Shown here: positions 26,063 to 34,107 of the stretch, piece after piece
Position numbering within the stretch: position 1 is the first letter of the stretch
Layout of the letters: every line of letters begins with the position of its first letter
From: Micavibrio sp. UBA6139
GTDB taxonomy: Bacteria; Pseudomonadota; Alphaproteobacteria; Micavibrionales; Micavibrionaceae
NCBI GenBank assembly: GCA_002423285.1
Contig: DIVF01000040.1
Coordinates: forward strand, 1 to 64,000
DNA: 64,000 nt
Direction: 5' to 3'
Program-made: the position numbers and the translations under genes
Notes under the pieces: generated by a model
The model's input: the letters and a program-made list of their open reading frames with translations, nothing else
Told to the model about the DNA's origin: nothing
Databases searched by the model: none

Positions 26063-26599
26063 ATGCTTCGCTCTCAGACAATGTCATTGTCAAAACTCTC
26101 TATTCTTTCGGTAGCTTCATTGGCTGCCCTGTTGGCACTTTCCGCTTGCGCCCCGGGCTCCGCTTTGGATCGCAGCTATAATCCGCAAATCGTGGCCGCG
26201 CCCGATAAGGCGTCGATGCTGCTGGCGGAAGCCGCTGATCGTGCCTCTGTCGCGCTGGAAACACTGGCCGCCGTCGAACAATCGCGCTCACCGGGTATTG
26301 CTGTTGCACCGATTACAGATGCCCCGCCGGAACTGCGCCGTGCGATGACCGTCAACTGGGTTGGACCGGTTGAGCCAATCGGTAAAACACTGGCTGATCG
26401 TGCCGGTTATGGTTTTGTTACTGTTGGTGATGCACCGCCTGTGCCAATCGTTGTTTCCATTGATGTTGAAAACAGGCCTGTCGTTGATATTCTGCGCAGC
26501 CTCGGCTTGCAACTCGGCCAGCGCGCCGATGTGAAAGTCGATGCGGAACGCAAGCTGGTTGAGGTTCATTATGCCCCTGTGACCGGGGTCGGAGGGTAA
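26063..26599 (+). CDS. dotD: DotD-like outer-membrane lipoprotein
   Basis: A 178-residue lipoprotein of the type IVB core complex. The signal peptide ends in LSAC with Cys at residue 29. The C-terminal domain (about residues 90-172) has the secretin N0/N1-like fold expected of DotD: VEPIGKTLADRAGYGF then IVVSIDVENRPVVDILRSLG and the closing ADVKVDAERKLVEVHY. In Legionella, DotC and DotD lipoproteins target DotH to the outer membrane. It lies 6 bp before dotC, so dotD-dotC-dotB form one operon in the same order as in Legionella. An alternative Met at residue 7 has no ribosome binding site. Confidence 0.92.
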   Translation: MLRSQTMSLSKLSILSVASLAALLALSACAPGSALDRSYNPQIVAAPDKASMLLAEAADRASVALETLAAVEQSRSPGIAVAPITDAPPELRRAMTVNWVGPVEPIGKTLADRAGYGFVTVGDAPPVPIVVSIDVENRPVVDILRSLGLQLGQRADVKVDAERKLVEVHYAPVTGVGG

Positions 26600-26605
26600 T
26601 CGCGG

Positions 26606-27463
26606 ATGGTTTTTTCCTTACGCAAAATTTCCCTTCTCGGGCTCGTTGCCGGTCTTTTGATCGCGGCTTCCATCCCGGCCATGGCTTCTGCTACGGAAGA
26701 TGGTGATCCGCCTGTTCCGCCGTCCCGCGCGGCACTGGAAGAAGCAACCCCTGCTGTTAAGGTTAAGAAAAACGATAACGGTGATACCGGCCTGCCCTTT
26801 AATATTCGTGAAGGTGCCATCAAGGAAGCTGCGTTATCTTATGGTGCGCGCGGTGGTCTGGCCGCCCGGACTTTTGAAATTCGCAAAGAACTGACCACGA
26901 CATCGTCTTATCTGGATAAGGTGTTCGATTTCAGCCAGCTTTTGATCCCGGCCCCATCAGGCCTGTTGATCGAACCGCCAATCGTCAGTGCTGATGAAAA
27001 CGCAATGATCATTGGCAAGGGTGGCCAAGAAGCCGCCGTTGCAGACCGCATCTATAATATCAATGTGAATGCCAAGATCGTTGCTGCGGCCCGCCGCTGG
27101 GAAAACTATCTGGAACGTGACTGGGGCGAAGTGACCCCGCCGCCGGATATCCTGATGCCGGAAACCAAGGAAGAACGCGAAGCCTGGATCAGGTATGTCC
27201 GCGAAGGCTGGGACAAGGGCTATGAACAGGCCAACGAAATTTTCGAAGAAGATTTGCTGCAACTGACCGCCGATTATCAGGGCATGGTGCGTTACCGTGT
27301 TCTTTTGACACAGGGCATGATTACCCCGCCATACGCATTGCAAGTTGACCGTGGTGTCACCGGTGGCGGGAACAGCATGCGTGTTGGTGATCGCGCCGTT
27401 CAAATCACGGGCCGTCCAGAATTCAAACCCGGAGCAGATCAATGGCAGCCCGCAAGCCGGTAA
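26606..27463 (+). CDS. dotC: DotC-like core-complex protein lacking a lipobox
   Basis: A 285-residue homolog of DotC. The family core is clear: REGAIKEAALSYGARGGLAAR near residues 67-87, SYLDKVFDFSQLL, PPIVSADENAMIIG, and the C-terminal WIRYVREGWDKGYEQAN. It has a signal peptide ending near residue 27 (AMASA), but no cysteine anywhere in the protein. It therefore cannot be a lipoprotein as Legionella DotC is, and would be a soluble periplasmic protein. GGAGGG lies 9 bases before the ATG. The last 22 bp overlap the dotB coding region, so the two are tightly coupled. Confidence 0.92.
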   Translation: MVFSLRKISLLGLVAGLLIAASIPAMASATEDGDPPVPPSRAALEEATPAVKVKKNDNGDTGLPFNIREGAIKEAALSYGARGGLAARTFEIRKELTTTSSYLDKVFDFSQLLIPAPSGLLIEPPIVSADENAMIIGKGGQEAAVADRIYNINVNAKIVAAARRWENYLERDWGEVTPPPDILMPETKEEREAWIRYVREGWDKGYEQANEIFEEDLLQLTADYQGMVRYRVLLTQGMITPPYALQVDRGVTGGGNSMRVGDRAVQITGRPEFKPGADQWQPASR

Positions 27464-28605
27464 GCCTCGCCAAGGGCGCAGACAATTACGCCCTGACCTG
27501 GCCTGAAGAACCCCCGCGTTTTATTGAGGATTCGGTTGATCCCTTCCTGTTGTGGTCGGTCAAAAAAGGCGCATCCGATATCACCTTTCAATCAGACCGC
27601 CCGGTTTATCATGAACTGGACGGGGTGTTGTATCCGGCGACCTACCGCATTCTCGACTCGGCGGATATGGCGACGATTTTGCAAAAAATCTATGGTCCTG
27701 AAGCGCAAGCCCGTCTGGCGTCGGGGAATGACCTCGATTTATCCTATGAAATTCGTCCTGATCGTTACACACGGATTCGTTTCCGGGTGAACATCACGGC
27801 TGTTCTGTCCCGTGGGCGCGATGCGTCGCAGGTGACAATGCGGGTTCTGCCCAACGAACCGCCGACGATGAAGGATTTGAATATTGAAGAAGACATCATC
27901 CGTAACTGGGCGCCGCGTCAGGGTATTGTGATTGTCACCGGGCCAACGGGTTCGGGGAAAACCACGCTGCTGGCCGCCGGGAACCGGATGATTTTAGAAC
28001 GCCCGCATGGTTGTGGCAAAATGCTGACCTATGAAGCGCCCATTGAATATGTTTATGACGCGGTGAAAAGCCCGCGCTCCTTGGTGGCTCAAACCGAAAT
28101 TCCGCGCCACTTGCCTGATTTCGCCAAGGGCGTTCGCAATGCGCTGCGCCGGAAACCATCGGTTATTCTGGTGGGGGAATCGCGGGATAAGGAAACGATT
28201 TCTGCGTCCATCGAAGCCGCCCAGACCGGTCACGCCGTTTATACAACGACCCACACCACGGGTGTTGCCGCGACCGTTCAGCGTATGGTGACAACCTTCG
28301 AGCCCAATGAACGCTCCGAACGCGCTTATGCGCTGATGGAAACATTGCGGATGATCGTGACGCAAGTTCTGGTGCCCAAAAAATCCGGGGGCCGGATGGG
28401 TGTGCGCGAATGGATGCGCTTCCCGGACGAGGTCCGTGAAAAGCTGATGGATATGGATTTTGTTGAATGGCCCCCAACCATTCAGCGTATGCTGCCGAAT
28501 TATGGCCAGCCAATGGCTGTTTCTGCGGCGAAGGCCTTCGATGAAGGGCTGATTGATCGCCGCTGGTATTTGATCTTGACCTCTTCGACCGGGGCCGGGA
28601 CGTAA
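27442..28605 (+). CDS. dotB: DotB-like secretion ATPase
   Basis: A 387-residue PilT/VirB11-superfamily hexameric ATPase that energises the Dot/Icm system from the cytosolic face. The N-terminal PAS-like domain ends near residue 135, Walker A GPTGSGKT is at residues 167-174, the Asp box is in YEAPIEYVYD, and Walker B is in VILVGESRDKETI. The His box is in GHAVYTTTHTTG. The length matches Legionella DotB (377 residues). It overlaps dotC by 22 bp and is followed directly by a terminator-like hairpin, so dotDCB is a transcription unit that mostly ends here. Confidence 0.96.
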   Translation: MAARKPVSLAKGADNYALTWPEEPPRFIEDSVDPFLLWSVKKGASDITFQSDRPVYHELDGVLYPATYRILDSADMATILQKIYGPEAQARLASGNDLDLSYEIRPDRYTRIRFRVNITAVLSRGRDASQVTMRVLPNEPPTMKDLNIEEDIIRNWAPRQGIVIVTGPTGSGKTTLLAAGNRMILERPHGCGKMLTYEAPIEYVYDAVKSPRSLVAQTEIPRHLPDFAKGVRNALRRKPSVILVGESRDKETISASIEAAQTGHAVYTTTHTTGVAATVQRMVTTFEPNERSERAYALMETLRMIVTQVLVPKKSGGRMGVREWMRFPDEVREKLMDMDFVEWPPTIQRMLPNYGQPMAVSAAKAFDEGLIDRRWYLILTSSTGAGT

Positions 28606-28635
28606 AAAAACCGCGCTGTTCTGCGGGTTTTTTAT
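28604..28635 (+). terminator. terminator-like hairpin at the dotB stop
   Basis: An A-run (28604-28610) followed by CCGC, a short loop and GCGGG, then TTTTTT (about 28628-28633). The stem has one bulge. It begins in the dotB stop codon, so most dotDCB transcripts would end here, with icmT needing its own promoter or read-through. Confidence 0.7.
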
Positions 28636-28705
28636 GTTAGGCTTTTATCAATACCAACCCTGTAGCATCAATGGGTTGATCAAGCGGTCCCTTTAGGAAA
28701 TTTCC

Positions 28706-29008
28706 ATGGTCCAAGACGCACTCGAGAACCAGAATGAGAAGGTAAACTGGCACTGGCGCAATACCATGCGGACAGTGCGCTTCTTCAATCTCGACGCCCG
28801 TGCGGGCCTGCCGTTTTTCGCGCTGATTATCTATGCGCGCCCGATTACCCTCTTTGTGACGATCTTCCTGACGGCCATTTTCTGGTATGTGGAGCGTAAG
28901 GGCTTAACCTTCCCCTCGGCTCTGCGGGCCTTCCGGGTCTGGATTATCGGTTTTGACCGTCCGGGCTGGATTTCCTTGCGCCGCCGCCGCTTGAAAGATT
29001 TTGGCTAA
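28706..29008 (+). CDS. icmT: IcmT-like membrane protein
   Basis: A 100-residue protein matching IcmT of the Dot/Icm system. The family motif WRNTMRTVRFFNLDARAGLP at residues 17-36 corresponds to the conserved HWR...RFF..DAR...P pattern, followed by two hydrophobic segments (about 37-62) and a basic C-terminal tail (RRRRLKDFG). Legionella IcmT is 86 residues. It is needed for effector export and bacterial egress, but its molecular role is unclear. It stands between dotB (100 bp, with hairpin) and the TcpQ-like gene (155 bp). Confidence 0.9.
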   Translation: MVQDALENQNEKVNWHWRNTMRTVRFFNLDARAGLPFFALIIYARPITLFVTIFLTAIFWYVERKGLTFPSALRAFRVWIIGFDRPGWISLRRRRLKDFG

Positions 29009-29163
29009 GCTTTTAAAAATCCCGTGAAAACCTGTCCCTTCCCCGGTGGGAAGGGATTGTCATTTGTGGCGCATCGCTTTAAGGTTTGCCTTGGTTTTTC
29101 ATTATATTTCGCGGGCTTTGCCGCACGGTCTGGATCGGGCCGGTCTTGATAGGGGTTGTCGTC

Positions 29164-30549
29164 ATGACACATGTCCAAAAATTTCTTCCATCTGTTTCTG
29201 TCTTCGCGGTCGCGGTGTTTCTGGTCGCGTCTCCGGCGATGGCAGGATTTGAATGGAAGCCCCCGGCCAAGGTTTCGGCCCCGGCGGAAACATCATCGAA
29301 TGCTTTGATGCCTGATATGCCGGCGATGCCCCGTGATTCGATTGAAACAATTGATCTGCAAGCGGCTCCGACCTTCCCGGTGATTTCACCGCGCGTTGAA
29401 GATGCCCCTGTTGCACCACCCCCTGTTCTGGCACGCACCAAACCCATTCTGACCGATCATCCGGCTCCTGCGCTGCGCATCCCGGTGCAACAAGCACCAT
29501 CCGCTGTCGTGGCCCCTGAAACGGTTATTCCAGCCGTGGCGGATTCCTATAACGATGATTATGTTGCAACACCGCTCGCCGCTCCAATCCTGACCGCCAG
29601 CACGCCACATTCCACCTATGCTGAAGTGGTTGGCTTTGGCAGTGATCTTCCATTGGCCTTGGCCATGCGCCAGATTGTTCCGGCACAATTCGGTTATGCG
29701 TTTGACGCCTCGGTTGATCAGGGCGCGCGCGTCACATGGAATGGCGGCAAGCCATGGGATCAAGTTTTAAGTGATGCTGTTGCACCGCTGGGTCTGGGCG
29801 TCAGCGTTATTGATGGCACGGTTCGCGTTCTGCCAGCCGCAAAACTGGCCGCACAAGCCCCGGCAATGCCTGTGGCCGAACCAATGGCCGTTGTGTCATC
29901 ACCAGAAAACAATGAAAAAACCCGTGAAGTTTATGTGCGCCGCCATTCAACGGCAGAACCTGTGGCACAGCAACGCGCCCCTGGTGCAGCTGAAACGCTG
30001 AGCAAAGGCGTGGTGGTTACTGAAAAGAAAAAATCCAGCTTCTGGTCACATTTCGGTTTGGACTCAAGTGAAAAAACCACGTTGATCAATGATAACACCG
30101 CGCTGACGCCAGCCACATCCGGTTACACCCCCCACCGTGTGATTGCACAAGCACCAGTTTCTACTGGATCCGTTTCGACCCCGGCACAAGGTGAACTGGT
30201 TGCGCGTTATAGTGAACCGGTGTCCCTGACCCAACCCCCCGGACAAATCTCCGCCAGCGATACAGGCGCCATGAACCCCTACGCAATGAGCTATTGGCAG
30301 GCGGAGAAGGGCGATTCTTTGCGCAATGTTTTGCAAAGCTGGTCTGATGATGCAGGTGTTCGCCTGTACTGGGTTCCATCTGCCGACTACAAATTGCCAG
30401 ATGCGATCCGTTTGCAAGGCAGCTACACCGATGCGGTGACACAAATTCTAGGGGCCTATAACGATGCGCCAGCGCGGCCTGTCGGGCGTTTGCACCCGAA
30501 CCTGCCAATGGGTCCATCTGTTTTGATTATTGAGCCGTCTAACGGTTAA
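29164..30549 (+). CDS. exported protein with two TcpQ-like domains
   Basis: A 461-residue periplasmic protein. The signal peptide is about residues 1-26 (AMA). A Pro/Ala-rich disordered stretch follows to about residue 150, then a first TcpQ/PilL/STN-like domain (about 155-225: VVGFGSDLPLALAMRQIVP through DGTVRVLPAA). A long linker leads to a second such domain at the C-terminus (about 375-455: AEKGDSLRNVLQSWSDDAG to SVLIIEP). TcpQ-type domains assist secretins and pilus outer-membrane parts. Here it could stabilise the DotH/DotC/DotD ring. I took the ATG at 29164, preceded by AGGGG, because the signal peptide starts there. A bidirectional terminator follows the stop. Confidence 0.72.
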   Translation: MTHVQKFLPSVSVFAVAVFLVASPAMAGFEWKPPAKVSAPAETSSNALMPDMPAMPRDSIETIDLQAAPTFPVISPRVEDAPVAPPPVLARTKPILTDHPAPALRIPVQQAPSAVVAPETVIPAVADSYNDDYVATPLAAPILTASTPHSTYAEVVGFGSDLPLALAMRQIVPAQFGYAFDASVDQGARVTWNGGKPWDQVLSDAVAPLGLGVSVIDGTVRVLPAAKLAAQAPAMPVAEPMAVVSSPENNEKTREVYVRRHSTAEPVAQQRAPGAAETLSKGVVVTEKKKSSFWSHFGLDSSEKTTLINDNTALTPATSGYTPHRVIAQAPVSTGSVSTPAQGELVARYSEPVSLTQPPGQISASDTGAMNPYAMSYWQAEKGDSLRNVLQSWSDDAGVRLYWVPSADYKLPDAIRLQGSYTDAVTQILGAYNDAPARPVGRLHPNLPMGPSVLIIEPSNG

Positions 30550-30571
30550 ATCGCAGGTGAGATGAGAATTG

Positions 30572-30606
30572 AAAAAACGGGGGCCAGATGATGGCCCCCG
30601 TTTTTG
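30572..30606. terminator. bidirectional rho-independent terminator
   Basis: CGGGGGCC (30578-30585) and GGCCCCCG (30593-30600) form a perfect 8-bp stem with loop AGATGAT, flanked by A6 upstream and T5 downstream. It separates the TcpQ-like gene (+) from flgL (-), whose 3' ends converge here. Confidence 0.94.
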
Positions 30607-30612
30607 TTATCT

Positions 30613-31653
30613 TTAGAGATAATTGGCCAGGCTGAGTTTGCTGACCAGTGCGGTGACCTGATAGCTGGCTTCCAGCTGCACGCCCAGTGATTGAATTTTT
30701 ACGGCGGCTTCGTTCAAATCGATATCTTCAATCGAAGAAATCGTGTTCAGCAGGGTGTTTTTTTCAATCACATGCTCTTTACGCACATCGTTTAATTGCG
30801 CTTGCGCTGTGGAAAGTTTGAACCCCTCCACATCCAGCTTATCAACGGCGGAGCTGATCAGGTTTGCCACATCGTTGAACACTTCGAAGAAATAATTTTG
30901 CTTTTCTTGTTCGGCGGCACCGGGCGCGACATCAAGGTTCGAGATGTTCCGCATGGCGGACACAGCCGTCAAAATATCCTTCATCGCCTGATTATTGGCT
31001 TTTAAGGTGTAATTGATTTCAACCGTATCATCGGCGCGGACATAAACCTGTTTTGAATCTGTCAGCGTCCCGGACAAGCCCAGCGTGACTTCGGGAATGT
31101 TGCGGTAGCGTGAAATATATTCCTGCGAAATCGTGGTGTTGGGCGGCGTGATCGGCAAAGTGCCCGCCGACCATTGCGCGTTCAGATCGGCGTAATAGGC
31201 GTCAATCGCGCCTGAATCGATGATCGGCTGGCTGGCGGTATCGGACCCGGCAAAGATAAAGGCGGTGCCGTCCTTCAAATTCAGCGTATCAACAATGAAA
31301 TCATAGGCGTTATCAGCCAGACGGCGAATGGAGTCCAGCTCTATGTCACCCTTTTGCGTCTGGTTCACGATGGAATCAAGGACGTTATTGGCCTGTGTCT
31401 TGATCGTGCTTAAACCACCTTGCATCTGTGCAATGCGGGTATTGGCGCGGTCGATGTTCAGCATATAGCTGTCCAGTTTTTGGAAATCGGCGCGGGCGCG
31501 TTTTGTGATGATGACATCATTGCCCAAACCCTTCAGGGTTTGGCTTTTCTTGCCCGTCGAAATCTGAGTCTGCAGCGTGCCGAGCTGCAGTTGCAGATTT
31601 TTCAAACGCCCGATCTGATCCTGGGTCTGGCCCATGGTCGATATAAAGCTCAT
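30613..31653 (-). CDS. flgL: flagellar hook-associated protein FlgL (HAP3)
   Basis: A 346-residue flagellin-family protein. The N-terminal D0/D1-like helices include LQLQLGTLQTQISTGKKSQ and the C-terminal helix ends in YQVTALVSKLSLANYL. The middle contains the FlgL-typical DGTAFIFAGSDTASQPI. FlgL forms the second junction ring between hook and filament. There is no cleavable signal; it is exported by the flagellar type III apparatus. It lies 25 bp downstream of flgK on the same strand, and the two form a short operon inserted between secretion-system blocks. Confidence 0.93.
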   Translation of the reverse strand: MSFISTMGQTQDQIGRLKNLQLQLGTLQTQISTGKKSQTLKGLGNDVIITKRARADFQKLDSYMLNIDRANTRIAQMQGGLSTIKTQANNVLDSIVNQTQKGDIELDSIRRLADNAYDFIVDTLNLKDGTAFIFAGSDTASQPIIDSGAIDAYYADLNAQWSAGTLPITPPNTTISQEYISRYRNIPEVTLGLSGTLTDSKQVYVRADDTVEINYTLKANNQAMKDILTAVSAMRNISNLDVAPGAAEQEKQNYFFEVFNDVANLISSAVDKLDVEGFKLSTAQAQLNDVRKEHVIEKNTLLNTISSIEDIDLNEAAVKIQSLGVQLEASYQVTALVSKLSLANYL

Positions 31654-31678
31654 ATCAGTTTCTCCTGTCTTTTAAATT

Positions 31679-33943
31679 CTAAAACGCGTCGAGCAGCCTG
31701 CGGAACATCTCGTCCAGCGTCGTGATTGTTTTGGCGGCCGCCGAATAGGCGGTTTGAATGACGATCAATTGCGCCAATTCTTCGTCCAGATTGACGCCGG
31801 ATTCATCCTTGAACTGGCGTTCGATCAATGTGCGATAACTTTGTTCATCGGCCAGACGGCTTTCGATGGCAATGACATCTTCGGTTTGCGCGCTGACCAT
31901 CTTCTGGCTGAAATCAATGATGGTGCTGGCCGATGCGATATTGCTGCGAATATTCGCATTGGGCCCCAGATTGACGCTGCGCATTGGCGGGTGTTCAACC
32001 CCGGCAATCGGATTGGCAGAGCCAAATAATTCACGAATGGCACTGTTGCCGCCTGCACTGGCGATGGGGCCATCGATCAGGCGGATATCGCCACCAAAAC
32101 CGGGGCCGGGGCGAATGTTCAGCCGTCCCGTGGCAGGATCCATGGTCGCAACCAGGCCCGGAACCGCATTGAGTTTCGCCAGCAACTGAGCTTCTGTATC
32201 GCCGGGATCAATGCTGATGCGGACCAGATCGTCTTTACCGACCTGAACATCGAAATAGGGAGATGTTGCTGTGGTGGTTGCTGCGGTCATGCCCAGATAG
32301 GTCAGGCCTGTCGTGCCCATGCCGCCGGGGATGTTCGCATCAATCGCCACATCATATTGTGAATTGATAATCAATTGCCCGAACTGGTTTAGGGACGCTG
32401 TGGCTTCCGCTGGGGTCAGGCCCATGGCGGTGGCAAAGACATCCGTATTTAAATAGCTGACCAGCGCATCGGCCCCGCTTGTGGCGGGCGGTGTTGGATA
32501 AGCGGCGGCCACAGCCGTTAAATCAACCGTGAACGGTGTGCCGTTGATGCTGATGCTGAAATCATCCAGCAAAGGTGGGCCCGCGATTGGCAGGAACGGG
32601 TTATCGGTGGCGGCGTTTAAATCAACGCCCATCGACAGGCCGCGAATGTTCACTGTGCCGACCACTTGCGAACGTGGGTTCAGGCCCAGCGCATTTTGCA
32701 GCGTGTCGGGAATGCTGGATACATCCAGATCAACATTGCCCTGAGCCTGTAAATATTCATATTGGCCAAAACCAAATTCAACAACACGGCGCAGGAATTC
32801 ACTGGACCCGTCTTGGACCGTGACCCCGTTCAATGTGGAGTTACGCAGCAAGGATGGGTCATTGACGATATCCGTGTTGACGCGGATCGTGCCTGCAAAA
32901 CCAACATAAGGAACCGGGGTCAAGGGACCCGGCGGGTTCGGGGTTGGGGCGGTGTCGAGGGGGACGGAACCTGTGGCATCGGTAAAGAGACGAACACCCT
33001 GTGCTTCCATCCGGGTTGCCAATTTATGCGCTGTTTCATCAATCTGCGCCTGATATTGTGGCAGGACAGTATCGCGCATCTCTAAATACGCACCGATTTT
33101 ACCGCCAACACCTGTCTTGGTTAGATCAAAGGCGGTTGGAACCTTGGCCGGGTCGCCACCAATATAAAGCCCAGCGGCACTATCCGGGTGAAAGGACTGC
33201 GCGTTGACCGGGGTTGGTTTAAAAAATAACAGGGCCGGGTTTTCATCGGCCAGTTGCTGTCCCTGTTTGGTTTGCACAACCAAAACTCCGTCACCACGGG
33301 TGAAGGAACTGATTTCAATCTCAGCGGATAACTCCTTGATCGCAGCATCGCGGCTATCTTGCAGCGCGGCAGCAGAACGGCCCAGAGCAAGGTTGCCTTT
33401 AATCTGTTTATTCAGATCGGCAATCTTGGTCAGAAGCTGGTTGGCCTTATCAACGCTGATTCGCGCCTGATCCTGCGCGTCGTTGCGCATCTGGTTCAAA
33501 AGGGCGGATAAATCATTCATTTTCTTAACAACGGCCTGAGCACCTTGAACGGTTTCCGCCAGTTGCAGGGTGTTATCCGGCTGGTTGGCCAGTTGGACGA
33601 AGGAATCGCGCAAACGGGCAATTTCTGCCGCGACAGAAAGTTCCTTATCCGAAGCGCCGTGGAATTCCTGGATCTGGTTCATATACCCGGCCTGAACGTC
33701 CAGAAATTCGGTTGCGCTCACTTGTGTCCAGACATCGCGCTGGACGAACATATCGACCTGACGGATGACGGCAGATGTCCGCACACCAGCGGATTGTCCT
33801 TGTAAAACAACGGTTTCTTGTGGCTGTAATTTCCGCGTATAGCCCTCTGTCGACACGTTGGACACGTTGCTGGAAATGACATCCAGCTGCTTTTGCGCAG
33901 CGCGGAGGCCTGAAAGGGCGGCATCAAGTCCGGAAATTCCCAT
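31679..33943 (-). CDS. flgK: flagellar hook-associated protein FlgK (HAP1)
   Basis: A 754-residue hook-filament junction protein, longer than the common 450-650 residues because of an enlarged middle region. The N-terminus has the rod/hook motif SGLRAAQKQLDVISSNVSNV and the C-terminus has LAQLIVIQTAYSAAAKTITT, the heptad helices that pack in the junction. The middle part holds Asp/Thr/Pro-rich beta domains that would be exposed on the flagellum. It is the first gene of the flgK-flgL pair and is divergent from nothing nearby: the upstream neighbour on the same strand is the last of three secreted paralogs, 164 bp away. Confidence 0.94.
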   Translation of the reverse strand: MGISGLDAALSGLRAAQKQLDVISSNVSNVSTEGYTRKLQPQETVVLQGQSAGVRTSAVIRQVDMFVQRDVWTQVSATEFLDVQAGYMNQIQEFHGASDKELSVAAEIARLRDSFVQLANQPDNTLQLAETVQGAQAVVKKMNDLSALLNQMRNDAQDQARISVDKANQLLTKIADLNKQIKGNLALGRSAAALQDSRDAAIKELSAEIEISSFTRGDGVLVVQTKQGQQLADENPALLFFKPTPVNAQSFHPDSAAGLYIGGDPAKVPTAFDLTKTGVGGKIGAYLEMRDTVLPQYQAQIDETAHKLATRMEAQGVRLFTDATGSVPLDTAPTPNPPGPLTPVPYVGFAGTIRVNTDIVNDPSLLRNSTLNGVTVQDGSSEFLRRVVEFGFGQYEYLQAQGNVDLDVSSIPDTLQNALGLNPRSQVVGTVNIRGLSMGVDLNAATDNPFLPIAGPPLLDDFSISINGTPFTVDLTAVAAAYPTPPATSGADALVSYLNTDVFATAMGLTPAEATASLNQFGQLIINSQYDVAIDANIPGGMGTTGLTYLGMTAATTTATSPYFDVQVGKDDLVRISIDPGDTEAQLLAKLNAVPGLVATMDPATGRLNIRPGPGFGGDIRLIDGPIASAGGNSAIRELFGSANPIAGVEHPPMRSVNLGPNANIRSNIASASTIIDFSQKMVSAQTEDVIAIESRLADEQSYRTLIERQFKDESGVNLDEELAQLIVIQTAYSAAAKTITTLDEMFRRLLDAF

Positions 33944-34107
33944 ATCTTTTTATCCCATAAACAGTGCAGTTTTTGCCCCCCAAAGCATGATGGGGACAGG
34001 TTTCAGGGATAACCTTGCAAAGGGGATGCCAGATATGAAGCCGGGCCACTCTTTATATATAAAGAAGGGCCCGAATCGTTTTATGTCAATAAATCAAGGG
34101 GGTGAGC

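Noticed and set aside
33963..33985. A possible sigma-54 promoter (GG-N10-GC) upstream of flgK
   Set aside because: Spacing fits, but the CAC part of the -24 element is missing and the transcript would start only about 11 bases before the gene.
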